Positions 31,917 to 41,329 of a DNA stretch of 64,000 nt are shown piece after piece. The first letter of the stretch is position 1. Every line of letters begins with the position of its first letter. Below the pieces are notes generated by a model. The model saw nothing but the letters and a program-made list of their open reading frames with translations. It made no database searches and was not told where the DNA came from. Location: contig CACEQR010000001.1 of the NCBI GenBank assembly GCA_902561765.1, positions 62,001-126,000 on the forward strand. Reading direction: 5' to 3'. The translations under genes and the position numbers were made by a program. This DNA comes from an uncultured Pelagibacteraceae bacterium. GTDB lineage: Bacteria > Pseudomonadota > Alphaproteobacteria > Pelagibacterales > Pelagibacteraceae.

Positions 31917-34568
31917 ATGGAACTTTTTTTCTTAGCAGTATTAGTCTTAATAATGATAGTTGCTCTTGCTTCAGGATATCCTGTAGCATTTGCGCTTCCC
32001 GGTTCAGCTATAATATCAATTGGATTAGCTGCATTTTTTGGATATTTATTTGAAGGTGATGCAGATGCTTATTTTGCAGTTGATGGTCCGATAGAATGGC
32101 TTGTTGCTGGTATTACAAACTTTAGGAGTAACTATTGGGATGTTGAAACTGACACCCTAATTGCAATTCCTTTATTTATTTTTATGGGAATTATGCTGCA
32201 AAAATCCAAAATTGCAGAAGATTTATTAATAACAATGGGTCAATTATTTGGTCCAATTCCTGGTGGTCTTGGTATTTCAGTAATTTTCGTTGGAGCATTG
32301 TTGGCAGCAACTACTGGTATTGTTGGTGCAACCGTTATTGCAATGGGATTAATCTCATTACCTACTATGTTAAATAATAATTACGATAGGAAACTTGCCA
32401 GTGGTATCGTATGTTCATCTGGAACGTTAGGTCAAATTATACCCCCATCTATTGTTTTAATTATTATTGCTGACCAATTAGCTAGCGCATCAGATGTTGC
32501 AAACAACATCCGTCAAAATGATTATAAAGCAGTCACTGGAGAATTTAACATGCCAGGAGAATTTAGAGTTGGGTCTTCAAGTGCTGGTGATATGTTCCTT
32601 GGTGCTCTTTTACCTGGTCTCGTTTTAGTTGCGCTTTACATGATCTACGTATTTTTCTATGCGAGAATAAAAAAAGGTGTAGCCCCACCAGTCCCATTTA
32701 AAGGAGAATTTAATTTTAAATTTTGGTTACGTGTAATCGTTATAATAATTCCTCCTCTTGCACTTATTTTTGCAGTTTTGGGTTCAATTTTGATGGGTAT
32801 AGCAACAGTTAACCAAGCTGGTTCAATTGGAGCAATTGGTGCAACGTTGATGGCTGGTTATAGATTATTTGAAGGTAAGAAAAGTGCATTTTATCCTTTA
32901 ATTCTTATAATTGGATCATTAATACCCATCACCTTTCTTGCATCAACATATGAACTTAATGTTAAAAATTTAGAAGAAAGAAATTTAGGCGCTATCTATA
33001 TTACCGCATTTTTTGTAGCAATTCTCGTTTATGGTATTGCATGGAGTTTTTGGCGAACATTTAAAACTGAAAACGTTTTAAAAGAAGTAGTTACTGAGAC
33101 TTGTATTACTACTTCAATGGTATTTATAATCCTTCTTGGTGCTGCGATGCTTACATCAGGCTTTAGAGCATTTGGCGGTGAGGAATTAGTAAGAGATTTT
33201 CTTCAAGATTTACCAGGAGGTTTTTGGACTCAGTTTGTTGTGGTCATGATTGTAATTTTCTTGTTAGGTTTCTTTTTAGATTTTATTGAGATTGCAGTTG
33301 TTGTTGTACCAATAATTGCACCAATATTGCTAGCTGAAACAGGAGCAAATGTTACAGCTGTATGGCTTGGAGTTATGATAGGTGTTAATTTACAAACTTC
33401 TTTCTTAACCCCTCCATTTGGATTTGCTTTATTTTATTTAAAAGGTGTAGCTCCAAAAGTGGTTCAAACATTAGATATCTGGAAAGGTGTTGTTCCTTTT
33501 ATTATCTTACAACTTATCGGTTTAGGAATTGTGGGTGCATACCCTAGTCTAGTAAATTATTTACCAAACAGGGTTTATTTAACATCCAATGTTGCTCCAC
33601 CGCCGATGAATCCAAAACTACAATATTGCTTACAAGAGTATAAATTTGCAAACTACTCTAATAATGCTGATGTAATAAATAAAAGTATAACTGACTTTGA
33701 CGACATAATTCTTGCAAATTTACCAGCAGATAAATTAAGTTATTTCCAACGCCATGTTGATAATTCTAAGTACTCTTTTGAACTTGTTAATGAGGTTAAG
33801 AGCACAGAGACATTATATAACGATTATGCAGTCGACTACAGAGACTTACATTTTAAAACAAGAAAGAAACAAAAGAAAATTTTAAAATTAAATAAAAAGA
33901 TAGATAAATATAAAGCTGAGATTAGAAACTTAGATGATGAAGATGTTTCAGAAAAAAACAAACTTGAACAAAAAATTGAAAATGTGAAACTAGAAATTGA
34001 CGAGATAAGTAGTCAAATCCCAGAAGAATGGAAATCAAAAAACGATGAATTTAACAAAATTAATAAAGCAAAAAATCTTGCAACAAGAAAATATCGAAAA
34101 ACAGTTGATAATGCTTACGAAGATTTATTGTTGATTAAGAGTTTTATAAATGATGATGAAAAATTTGAAGAATTAGAACAAGAAATGAAACTTCTTAAAA
34201 ATAAAATAGATAACAGAGGCTACATTGATGCAATAGAGTTTATAGATAATATATTTGAAAAGGTCGGAGAAATTTCTGGATCTGATGAGTTTGCCGATAA
34301 ATTAGATTATCTTATCACCTTAATGGATGAGGATGAAGTTGATTTCGAAAAACTTCAAACTTCAATGGTTGATACTTTTGCGTTATTTGAGCAAGAAGTT
34401 AGTTGGAGAAAAAATTTCAAGAAAAAATATATGGATAGAATAAATGCTCATGACAAAGCTATTAGTGAGACTATCGGATTAAGATTGCAGTCAAAACTTA
34501 CAAAAGAGCAAGCTATATATGTTTCAAAATGTAATTCTATCCACAGAGATATATCTTTAAACTTTTAA
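31917..34568 (+). CDS. dctM: TRAP transporter large permease subunit with long C-terminal tail
   Basis: An 883-residue protein. Residues 1 to about 560 are the DctM transport domain of the mannitol/chloroaromatic-type subfamily: SGYPVAFALPGSA, IPLFIFMGIMLQKSKIAEDL, GATVIAMGLISLPTML, SGTLGQIIPPSIVLIIIADQL and LQTSFLTPPFGFALFYLKG. After C571 come about 310 hydrophilic residues, partly coiled coil (about 640-720, rich in Lys, Glu and Ile), with no transmembrane helix. The frame is continuous with normal codon use, so this is a true extension and not a frameshift. Its stop abuts the stop of the opposing reductase gene with no gap. Confidence 0.88.
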   Translation: MELFFLAVLVLIMIVALASGYPVAFALPGSAIISIGLAAFFGYLFEGDADAYFAVDGPIEWLVAGITNFRSNYWDVETDTLIAIPLFIFMGIMLQKSKIAEDLLITMGQLFGPIPGGLGISVIFVGALLAATTGIVGATVIAMGLISLPTMLNNNYDRKLASGIVCSSGTLGQIIPPSIVLIIIADQLASASDVANNIRQNDYKAVTGEFNMPGEFRVGSSSAGDMFLGALLPGLVLVALYMIYVFFYARIKKGVAPPVPFKGEFNFKFWLRVIVIIIPPLALIFAVLGSILMGIATVNQAGSIGAIGATLMAGYRLFEGKKSAFYPLILIIGSLIPITFLASTYELNVKNLEERNLGAIYITAFFVAILVYGIAWSFWRTFKTENVLKEVVTETCITTSMVFIILLGAAMLTSGFRAFGGEELVRDFLQDLPGGFWTQFVVVMIVIFLLGFFLDFIEIAVVVVPIIAPILLAETGANVTAVWLGVMIGVNLQTSFLTPPFGFALFYLKGVAPKVVQTLDIWKGVVPFIILQLIGLGIVGAYPSLVNYLPNRVYLTSNVAPPPMNPKLQYCLQEYKFANYSNNADVINKSITDFDDIILANLPADKLSYFQRHVDNSKYSFELVNEVKSTETLYNDYAVDYRDLHFKTRKKQKKILKLNKKIDKYKAEIRNLDDEDVSEKNKLEQKIENVKLEIDEISSQIPEEWKSKNDEFNKINKAKNLATRKYRKTVDNAYEDLLLIKSFINDDEKFEELEQEMKLLKNKIDNRGYIDAIEFIDNIFEKVGEISGSDEFADKLDYLITLMDEDEVDFEKLQTSMVDTFALFEQEVSWRKNFKKKYMDRINAHDKAISETIGLRLQSKLTKEQAIYVSKCNSIHRDISLNF

Positions 34569-35585
34569 TTATTTTGTGATTTGATCAATTAATTTTGATC
34601 TTTTGTATAAACCAAGATTTTCCGCTTTTGTTTTTAATTTTTCGTACTCAGATTTTAAATTTTTGGTTTTGATGTTAACTTTGTTACCAATTTCAATGAG
34701 AGAGCCAATAATTGGATCAATTTCTAATGGACGCTTAGCATGTAAATCTTGAGTTGTTGATGGTTTATGGCCCTTAATAGAAATCGCAGCATTTATTCTA
34801 TGATCAATAGAAACATTAAATTTTACACCAATTTTTTCACCTACTTGTTGGCATTCCTCCATCAATTTTCTAACTATTTTCAACAATTCTGGATCGTTTC
34901 CAATTTCATCTAAGGTTTTATCATAAAGAGCACTAATGATATTAAATGAGCAATTGCCCCAAAGTTTTATCCAAATTTCATCTCTTAAATTACTTTTTTG
35001 AGGAGCTTTTAAGCCGCCTGCAATTAATAAATCAGCAATGAGTTTAAGTCTTTCTGATTTAGATCCATCAGGTTCACCAAGTGTAAATCTTTCTCCTCCA
35101 TTATGTTTTATTACACCTGGTTCGGTTATTTCAGCAGCTGGGTAAACAACACAGCCAATTGCTTTTGCAGGATCTAAATGTTTCCATATTTTTCCCTCGG
35201 GATCCACACTATCAATATGATGGTTGTCTAAATTTGTTCCAGTATTTGCTTTATAAAAATACCACCAAGGAAGTCCATTTACTGCTGATATAATCGAAGT
35301 TTTCTCTCCAATAATATTTTTTACTGAATCAACAATATTTGAAATTGCATGAGCCTTTACAGAAATAAATATATAGTCTTGTACATCTAATGTTTTGGGA
35401 TTATCGGTTACTTTTAATTTAAAGTTTTCAGACCTACCCTCTTTAATTAATGTCAATCCATTTTCTTCTATCGCTTTTTTGTGTGGTCCTCTTGCTATAA
35501 GAGATAAATCTATATTTGTTTTACTTAAACAAGCTGCCAAATATCCACCGATAGATCCTGCACCAAATATACAAATTTTTGTCAT
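34569..35585 (-). CDS. Ketopantoate reductase family protein (PanE/ApbA-like)
   Basis: A 338-residue NADPH-dependent 2-oxoacid reductase. The Rossmann start ICIFGAGSIGGYLAACLS, the VKAHAISNIVDSV stretch, SAVNGLPWW and the catalytic-Lys segment NLRDEIWIKLWGNCSFN, then HKPSTTQDLHAKRPLEID, fit the family. It may make pantoate for CoA, but many SAR11 genomes lack pantothenate synthesis and the neighbours handle 2-oxoacids, so another 2-oxoacid substrate is possible. Its start overlaps the CoA-ligase stop by one base. Confidence 0.88.
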   Translation of the reverse strand: MTKICIFGAGSIGGYLAACLSKTNIDLSLIARGPHKKAIEENGLTLIKEGRSENFKLKVTDNPKTLDVQDYIFISVKAHAISNIVDSVKNIIGEKTSIISAVNGLPWWYFYKANTGTNLDNHHIDSVDPEGKIWKHLDPAKAIGCVVYPAAEITEPGVIKHNGGERFTLGEPDGSKSERLKLIADLLIAGGLKAPQKSNLRDEIWIKLWGNCSFNIISALYDKTLDEIGNDPELLKIVRKLMEECQQVGEKIGVKFNVSIDHRINAAISIKGHKPSTTQDLHAKRPLEIDPIIGSLIEIGNKVNIKTKNLKSEYEKLKTKAENLGLYKRSKLIDQITK

Positions 35586-37093
35586 TAACTACTTAAACCA
35601 AATTTTTTTGCTAAAACGTTTCTTTGTAACTTACCAGTTGCTCCCTTTGGAATTTCATCTACAAAAAAAATTTTCTTAGGAATTTTAAATTTTGCTAATT
35701 TTTCTTGAGCATATTTTAATATATCTTCTTCTGAACACATCTCTCCGGACTTAATAATTATAGCGCTTGCTATATTTTCACCAAGCATTTTATCCTCATA
35801 ACCAAAACATACAGCTTGGTCTATTGATGGATGATCCATTAAAACATTATCAACCTCCAAAGGAGATATTTTTTCTCCACCCTTATTAATTATTTCTTTC
35901 AATCTTCCTGAAATTTTCAAATATCCATCTTCGTCAAAATATCCTTGATCACCAGTTCTAAACCAACCATTTGTGAAACTTGTTTTGTTTGCTTCTTCAT
36001 TATTTTCGTAGCCAAGTGTTACGTTTTCACCTTTTATACATACTTCGCCTTCTTCACCTTGTTTCATCATGTCACCGTTTTCACTCATAATACATACTTC
36101 TGGACCTGCTGGTAGACCTACAAATCCTGCTTTTTGTTGTTTCGGTGGTAATGGATTTGACGTCATTTGATGCGTTGCTTCAGTCATCCCATATGCTTCA
36201 ATAACAGGACAATTAAATGCTTCATTTAAATCTTTAAATACAGCAGGAGGTAATGAAGCTGAGGAAGATCTAATTAATCTTAAACTTAAGTTTTTTGCTG
36301 CCTCTTTATTTTTATTTGCTCTTAATAAGATTGCTTGATGCATAGTTGGTACGCCTGAATACCAAGTAATTTTTTCTAATCTAGCCAAATCAAGAAACTT
36401 TAATGCATTAAAACCGCTAGAGGCACATACTGATGCACCAACTTTCATTGATGTCGCTAAAACTGCTATAAGTCCATGAATATGAAATAATGGCATAATA
36501 TTTAAACAATGATCATTATCTGTAAGACTTAAACTTTTTGAAATATTTTCAGAAGATGAATAAATATTATTATTAGATAACGGAACAATTTTTGGCCTTG
36601 AGGTAGTTCCTGAAGTATGCAGGACTAAAGCCTCATCATTTTCATTTGGGGATGAATAATCACTTTTGTTATCAAACAAATCAAACAAACCTTCAGATTG
36701 ATCTTTATGGATTTTCAATTCACAAATTTCTATATTTAATTTTTTTGCAACTTCTACTGACGGATTATTTGAATTTTTTTCAACAATAATTATTTTAGGA
36801 TTTAAATCCTTAAGATAAAACTCATATTCTTCTGATTTATATGATGGATTAAGAGGAGCAGCAGACATGTAACTTGAAATTCCTAAGAAACTAGTGGCCA
36901 TGGACGGTCCATTTGGCAAGACTATTGCAGCTCTATCTTTATTAGATATACCATTTCCTGATAATTGTTTTGAAATATCCTCAACAAATATTTTTAAATC
37001 CCTGTAACTAATTTTTGAATTATTTTCAGACGAAATTGCAATTTTATCATTTTCACTATTTTCAAAAATGTTTTTAACAATTCTTTTTGACAC
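35585..37093 (-). CDS. Acyl-CoA synthetase, oxalyl-CoA synthetase (AAE3/Pcs60)-like
   Basis: A 502-residue adenylate-forming CoA ligase. The P-loop-like LHTSGTTSRPKIVPLS, IMPLFHIHGL, the stretch RLIRSSSASLPPAVFKDLNE, and EAYGMTEATHQMTSNPLPP closely follow the plant AAE3/yeast Pcs60 oxalate-CoA ligases. GWFRTGDQGYFDEDGYLKIS and the catalytic Lys in IPKGATGKLQRN complete the domain. An oxalate or other short dicarboxylate substrate is inferred from motif resemblance only. It is in an operon with the reductase and the gamma-glutamyltransferase. Confidence 0.85.
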   Translation of the reverse strand: MSKRIVKNIFENSENDKIAISSENNSKISYRDLKIFVEDISKQLSGNGISNKDRAAIVLPNGPSMATSFLGISSYMSAAPLNPSYKSEEYEFYLKDLNPKIIIVEKNSNNPSVEVAKKLNIEICELKIHKDQSEGLFDLFDNKSDYSSPNENDEALVLHTSGTTSRPKIVPLSNNNIYSSSENISKSLSLTDNDHCLNIMPLFHIHGLIAVLATSMKVGASVCASSGFNALKFLDLARLEKITWYSGVPTMHQAILLRANKNKEAAKNLSLRLIRSSSASLPPAVFKDLNEAFNCPVIEAYGMTEATHQMTSNPLPPKQQKAGFVGLPAGPEVCIMSENGDMMKQGEEGEVCIKGENVTLGYENNEEANKTSFTNGWFRTGDQGYFDEDGYLKISGRLKEIINKGGEKISPLEVDNVLMDHPSIDQAVCFGYEDKMLGENIASAIIIKSGEMCSEEDILKYAQEKLAKFKIPKKIFFVDEIPKGATGKLQRNVLAKKFGLSS

Positions 37094-37095
37094 TT

Positions 37096-38679
37096 CTAAT
37101 ATCCTTTTGCGTACCCATCTTTTCTAGGATCTGATCCACCTAATAGATCACCTTCGCTTCTATTAATTTTTATTGCTTGCCCTCCACCATGTGTACCATC
37201 AATATATTCTACATTGTGACCTACTTCTTTAAGACCATAAAAAATCTCTTTATCAACAGTTTTTTCTAGCTTATAAATATTATTAAAATGAAATGCTCTA
37301 GGAAAGCTTAAAGCTTCTTGCGGTCCCATCCCATAATCAATCATATTATTTAAAACATGAACTTGTCCGACTGGTTGATATTGACCACCCATAACACCAT
37401 AGCTTAAGGTTGCGTTGTTATCTTTATCAATTACCATACCTGGAATAATAGTATGCAATGGTCTTTTTAAGCCAGCAATACAGTTAGGGTGTCCATGCTC
37501 AACTCTGAAATTTGTACCTCTATTATGCAAAAGTATTCCACTTTTATTTGTTGTAATCCCTGATCCAAAAACATAACAAACAGAATTGATTATTGATACG
37601 CTATTTAAGTCTTTATCTACTACTGTTAGATAAATTGTCTCTGGGTGAGCTGGAATATTTAAGTCACCAACATCACTGCATGAATTTAGATTAATTTTAT
37701 TAAAAATATCTTCAATATTCTTATCACTTAAAATTTCATCCAAATTAATATTTGCGAAACTTGGATCACCCAAACTTGTTTCTTTAACTTTATAGGCTTG
37801 TTTTGTAACTTCTGCTTCAAGATGAAATCTTTCTACGCTGTTGAATTTATAGTTTTGAATGTTGAGTATTTCTAATAATTTCATCATAACTAATACCGTA
37901 ACACCAGGTCCATTAGGAGGGCATTGATGAATAAAATCACCTTTATATAAAGATTTGATAGTTTCTGATCTTATTGTTTTCTGCTTAGAAAAATCTTCAA
38001 AAGTATGAACGCCTCCTAATTCGTTTAAACTTTCAATTATATCTTTTGCAGTTTCACCTTCATAAAATTCTTTACTTCCTTTTTTACTAATTGCCTCAAG
38101 CGTTTCTCCCAACGCAATATTTTTCATTAATTCATTTTCTTGATATGTACGACCATCTTTTAAAAAAATTTTTTTTGAATTCTCATTTCCATTAATCTTA
38201 TTTAAGCTGTTATGCCAAGCTTGCGATACTACTTTAGAAATTTTATGACCATTTTTTGCAATATCAATTGCTCCTGAAAATAATTGTTCAAAATCAAGTT
38301 TGCCAAATTCTTTATGGATAGTTTCCCAAGCATGAACTGCTCCAGGTATAGTTACCGAATGAGGACTTGTTAATCCAATTTTATCTATATTTTTTTTCTT
38401 AAAGAAATCATAATTTAATTTTTCTGGAGCCAAACCAGATCCATTAAAAGATACTGCATCTTTATTACTCATTTTAACAATTGCAAAACAATCACCACCG
38501 ATACTTGTTGCGTTAGGTTCAACAACTGATAAAACAATTGAAGCAGCAATAGAGGCATCTACTGCATTTCCTCCCATTTTAAGTATTTTTAATGCTTCTT
38601 CAGTGGCCAATGGATGAGAAGTCGCTGCCATTGCATTCGACGATCGTGCATCTTTATCTTTTGTTGATTGATTATTCAT
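37096..38679 (-). CDS. Gamma-glutamyltransferase family protein
   Basis: A 527-residue Ntn-hydrolase proenzyme. ATSHPLATEEALKILKMGGN and NGSGLAPEKLNYDFF open the large subunit. The autoprocessing site is HPETIYLTVVDKDLNSVS, with T348 as predicted nucleophile; in most family members the motif is TTHxSVVD, so the residue after Thr differs here. SGITTNKSGILLHNRG and MVIDKDNNATLSYGVMGGQYQP follow. There is no signal peptide, so it is probably cytoplasmic, unlike classical GGT. Glutathione or another gamma-glutamyl compound is a possible substrate. It heads the minus operon, divergent from the MFS gene by 26 bases. Confidence 0.88.
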   Translation of the reverse strand: MNNQSTKDKDARSSNAMAATSHPLATEEALKILKMGGNAVDASIAASIVLSVVEPNATSIGGDCFAIVKMSNKDAVSFNGSGLAPEKLNYDFFKKKNIDKIGLTSPHSVTIPGAVHAWETIHKEFGKLDFEQLFSGAIDIAKNGHKISKVVSQAWHNSLNKINGNENSKKIFLKDGRTYQENELMKNIALGETLEAISKKGSKEFYEGETAKDIIESLNELGGVHTFEDFSKQKTIRSETIKSLYKGDFIHQCPPNGPGVTVLVMMKLLEILNIQNYKFNSVERFHLEAEVTKQAYKVKETSLGDPSFANINLDEILSDKNIEDIFNKINLNSCSDVGDLNIPAHPETIYLTVVDKDLNSVSIINSVCYVFGSGITTNKSGILLHNRGTNFRVEHGHPNCIAGLKRPLHTIIPGMVIDKDNNATLSYGVMGGQYQPVGQVHVLNNMIDYGMGPQEALSFPRAFHFNNIYKLEKTVDKEIFYGLKEVGHNVEYIDGTHGGGQAIKINRSEGDLLGGSDPRKDGYAKGY

Positions 38680-38705
38680 AGTAATGATTAAGTAGAGAGA
38701 TATAA

Positions 38706-39917
38706 ATGATTAGTAAAGCAAATAAAAGTATTTTAATTTTTTGTGTATTTGCCTTTGGCTTTTTTATTTCTAATTTATTAAGATCAATTACTGCCACACT
38801 CACTCCAGTTCTAACAAGTGAATTTGATTTATCAGCGGGTAACCTTGGGCTGCTAGCAGGTGGTTATTTTTTAGGATTTTCATTAATGCAAATACCAGCA
38901 GGTTTACTTCTTGATAAGTATGGCCCAAAAAAAGTCGTAGCATATCTTTTATTGATAGCTCTTATTAGTACCATTTCTTTTGCATTTGCAAAAAGCTTTA
39001 CAGGATTGTTAATTTCTAGATTTTTTATTGGTGTTGGTGTTGCAGCATGTTTAATGGGACCTTTGACTGGTTATCGTGTTTGGTTTGAAGAAAAATATCA
39101 GCAAAGAGCAAATTCATGGATGTTGATGGTAGCAAGTTTTGGTTTTGTAATTTCAACATTACCAGTACAAATTTTACTACCGATGATCGGCTGGAGATCT
39201 ATTTTTCTTTTAATTTCAATTTTGATTTTATTAAGTATTATTTTAATTTTAGTTTTTACCCCATCTTGGAATAATAATCCTAAAAATACAATAACTCAGG
39301 AGAAAGGAAATCTTTCAGATGTATGGAAAAATAAATTTTTCATAAGTTTAATTCCACTATGTTTTTTAAACTATGGAGGCGTTCAAGCAGTCCAGACTTT
39401 ATGGGCAGGTCCTTGGATGTTAAATGTTGCAGGTTATTCTCCACTTGATAGTGCTACAGGCTTGTTTTGGATAAATATAACAATGTTATTTGCATTTATG
39501 TTTTGGGGATACATTTTACCAAAATTCTCATCTTTAGGCATTGACAGCATTAAGATTGTAAAGATTGGTTTGCCAATAAGTTATGTTGTTTTATTTTCTA
39601 TAATAATAATGGGCCAAAATGCGGGGGCTATAATGTTTACTCTTTATATTTTATCGTCAATTGTTTTATCTTTAACGCAACCTGCCTTAGCTTTAAGTTT
39701 TCCTCAAAATCTTGCTGGAAAATCATTAACCTCTATAAATGTATTTATTCATTCAGGAACATTTTTTGTACAATGGGGAATTGGATTATTAATTGATCTT
39801 TCTAAAAATATGGGTGCAAGTACAGTCACAAGCTATAAGATTTCCTTCTCTATATTCTTAATTTTATGTATTTTTAGCTATCTGTTTTTTATTTATTTTA
39901 ATAAAAATGAGAATTAA
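38706..39917 (+). CDS. MFS transporter
   Basis: A 403-residue inner-membrane transporter with about 12 hydrophobic helices. The MFS motif between helices 2 and 3 is seen as AGLLLDKYGPKKVVA, and ISRFFIGVGVAACLMGPLTGYRVWF shows the helix 4/5 signature. It resembles the CynX/NarK-like sugar-phosphate or anion branch, but the substrate is unknown. It is divergent from the gamma-glutamyltransferase operon across 26 bases, so both may respond to the same signal. Confidence 0.88.
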   Translation: MISKANKSILIFCVFAFGFFISNLLRSITATLTPVLTSEFDLSAGNLGLLAGGYFLGFSLMQIPAGLLLDKYGPKKVVAYLLLIALISTISFAFAKSFTGLLISRFFIGVGVAACLMGPLTGYRVWFEEKYQQRANSWMLMVASFGFVISTLPVQILLPMIGWRSIFLLISILILLSIILILVFTPSWNNNPKNTITQEKGNLSDVWKNKFFISLIPLCFLNYGGVQAVQTLWAGPWMLNVAGYSPLDSATGLFWINITMLFAFMFWGYILPKFSSLGIDSIKIVKIGLPISYVVLFSIIIMGQNAGAIMFTLYILSSIVLSLTQPALALSFPQNLAGKSLTSINVFIHSGTFFVQWGIGLLIDLSKNMGASTVTSYKISFSIFLILCIFSYLFFIYFNKNEN

Positions 39918-40719
39918 TTTTAAAATGACATTATCTAAATTTCTTTTTTTAATACCACTAATTTATATTATTATTTGTATTTTCATTTACTTTTACCAAA
40001 GAAATCTACTTTATCATCCAGGAGAAAATAATTATTTAGATGAAGGTCCTTTAAATCACAAAATTGAAAAGATTTATATTAATTCAGAAAGTAGTTTAGT
40101 TGGTTGGCATTTTCAAAAGAACCAAAATTATAAGACCATACTATTTTTTCATGGAAATGCCGGCAAACTTGATAATCGTATTTATAAATTAAATGAATTC
40201 TCTAAAATGAATGTTAACTATTTGATATTTGCTTACAGGGGATTTAGTGGAAATGATGGAAATCCTTCAGAAATTGGTCTTTATGATGATGCTTTAGCAG
40301 CAAAGAAATGGCTAAATTCAAAGAAAATAGAAGATAAAAATATAATACTGTATGGAGAATCGTTAGGTACAGCTATCGCACTAAATCTTGCTAAAGATTA
40401 TTCGTTTAGTGGCGTGATATTGGAGTCTCCCTTTACATCTATGGAAATACTAGCAAAAAGTTATTATCCATATTTACCGGTCAAATATTTATTAAAAGAT
40501 AAATACAATTCAATTAGTAAACTGAACGATAACTCTGCTCCAATTCTTGTTATGCATGGCATGAGAGATAAAATCGTACCATTTAAAATGGGAAAAGAAA
40601 TTTTTACTAAGTTTAATGGAGAAAAATCAAGTTTTTTTGTTGAAAACGACGACCATATGATGGATTTTAATGAGAAACTCATTAATTCAATACAGTTGTT
40701 TATTACAAAATTAAATTAA
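39907..40719 (+). CDS. Membrane-anchored alpha/beta hydrolase (ABHD13/BEM46-like)
   Basis: A 270-residue serine hydrolase. Residues about 11-30 form an N-terminal anchor. Oxyanion FFHGNAGKLDNR, nucleophile elbow YGESLGTAIAL, the Asp in HGMRDKIVPF and the His in NDDHMMDF complete the catalytic triad. The order and the RNLLYHPGE start match the ABHD13/BEM46 group, whose natural substrates (acyl-protein or lipid esters) are poorly known. The start overlaps the MFS gene by 11 bases; a second ATG seven codons in is an alternative. Confidence 0.88.
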   Translation: MRINFKMTLSKFLFLIPLIYIIICIFIYFYQRNLLYHPGENNYLDEGPLNHKIEKIYINSESSLVGWHFQKNQNYKTILFFHGNAGKLDNRIYKLNEFSKMNVNYLIFAYRGFSGNDGNPSEIGLYDDALAAKKWLNSKKIEDKNIILYGESLGTAIALNLAKDYSFSGVILESPFTSMEILAKSYYPYLPVKYLLKDKYNSISKLNDNSAPILVMHGMRDKIVPFKMGKEIFTKFNGEKSSFFVENDDHMMDFNEKLINSIQLFITKLN

Positions 40720-40768
40720 GACACAATTCAAACAAACAATAATCAACTTTATTTATTCTAAGTCTTAA

Positions 40769-41329
40769 ATGACAAGAATTTTATCAGTAGTACTTATAAT
40801 TTTTTTTTCAAACATTTCTTATGCAGAAACTAGTAGCGAAACTAGAAATAAATATTTTTATATTGGAAAAATGAAATCATATAATGATAAATTTACCTTA
40901 TATTTCAAAACTAGAAATAAAGCTATTTTAGCTAGAGGAGAAGAAAAAAACTATATTAATGATTATCCACAAGATTTATATATTTATAACCATACTTCAA
41001 AAGAAGATCGCCCATTACTAACTTATGAGTGGTTTCCAAAAAAAGTAAAAAAACTAGTAAAAAATTATTCCTACCCAGTTTTTCCAGAGGACTTTGCTTA
41101 TTATTTAATGAAGGATAACAATACTCTCATTCTAGTTAGTGGTAAAAAAAATTTTCATCAAAATTTAGAATATAATATCGAAAGTAAAAATTTAAAAAAA
41201 TTTTCTAGCAATGGTAAACTTAATTTTATTATTTCAAGCTATGCAGAGATTTGTGGATACAAAACAAATAAGAATAATTTTGAATGTTCTATTGAAAAAC
41301 CTTTAATTTCTAAAAATCTAATTAATTAA
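40769..41329 (+). CDS. Hypothetical secreted protein
   Basis: A 186-residue protein I do not recognise. A signal peptide (MTRILSVVLIIFFSNISYA) is followed by a Lys- and Tyr-rich mature region with alternating strand-like segments (DKFTLYFKTRNKAILARGEE, NTLILVSGKKNF). Two cysteines near the C-terminus (CGYKTNKNNFEC) could form a disulfide in the periplasm. There are no lipobox and no transmembrane helix after the signal. It lies 49 bases after the hydrolase and overlaps the opposing ftsY stop by 8 bases. Confidence 0.65.
   Translation: MTRILSVVLIIFFSNISYAETSSETRNKYFYIGKMKSYNDKFTLYFKTRNKAILARGEEKNYINDYPQDLYIYNHTSKEDRPLLTYEWFPKKVKKLVKNYSYPVFPEDFAYYLMKDNNTLILVSGKKNFHQNLEYNIESKNLKKFSSNGKLNFIISSYAEICGYKTNKNNFECSIEKPLISKNLIN

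Noticed and set aside
33600..33640. A frameshift or gene fusion joining dctM to a separate downstream gene
   Set aside because: The frame is continuous, codon use stays the same, and no start codon with a ribosome-binding site appears at the junction.
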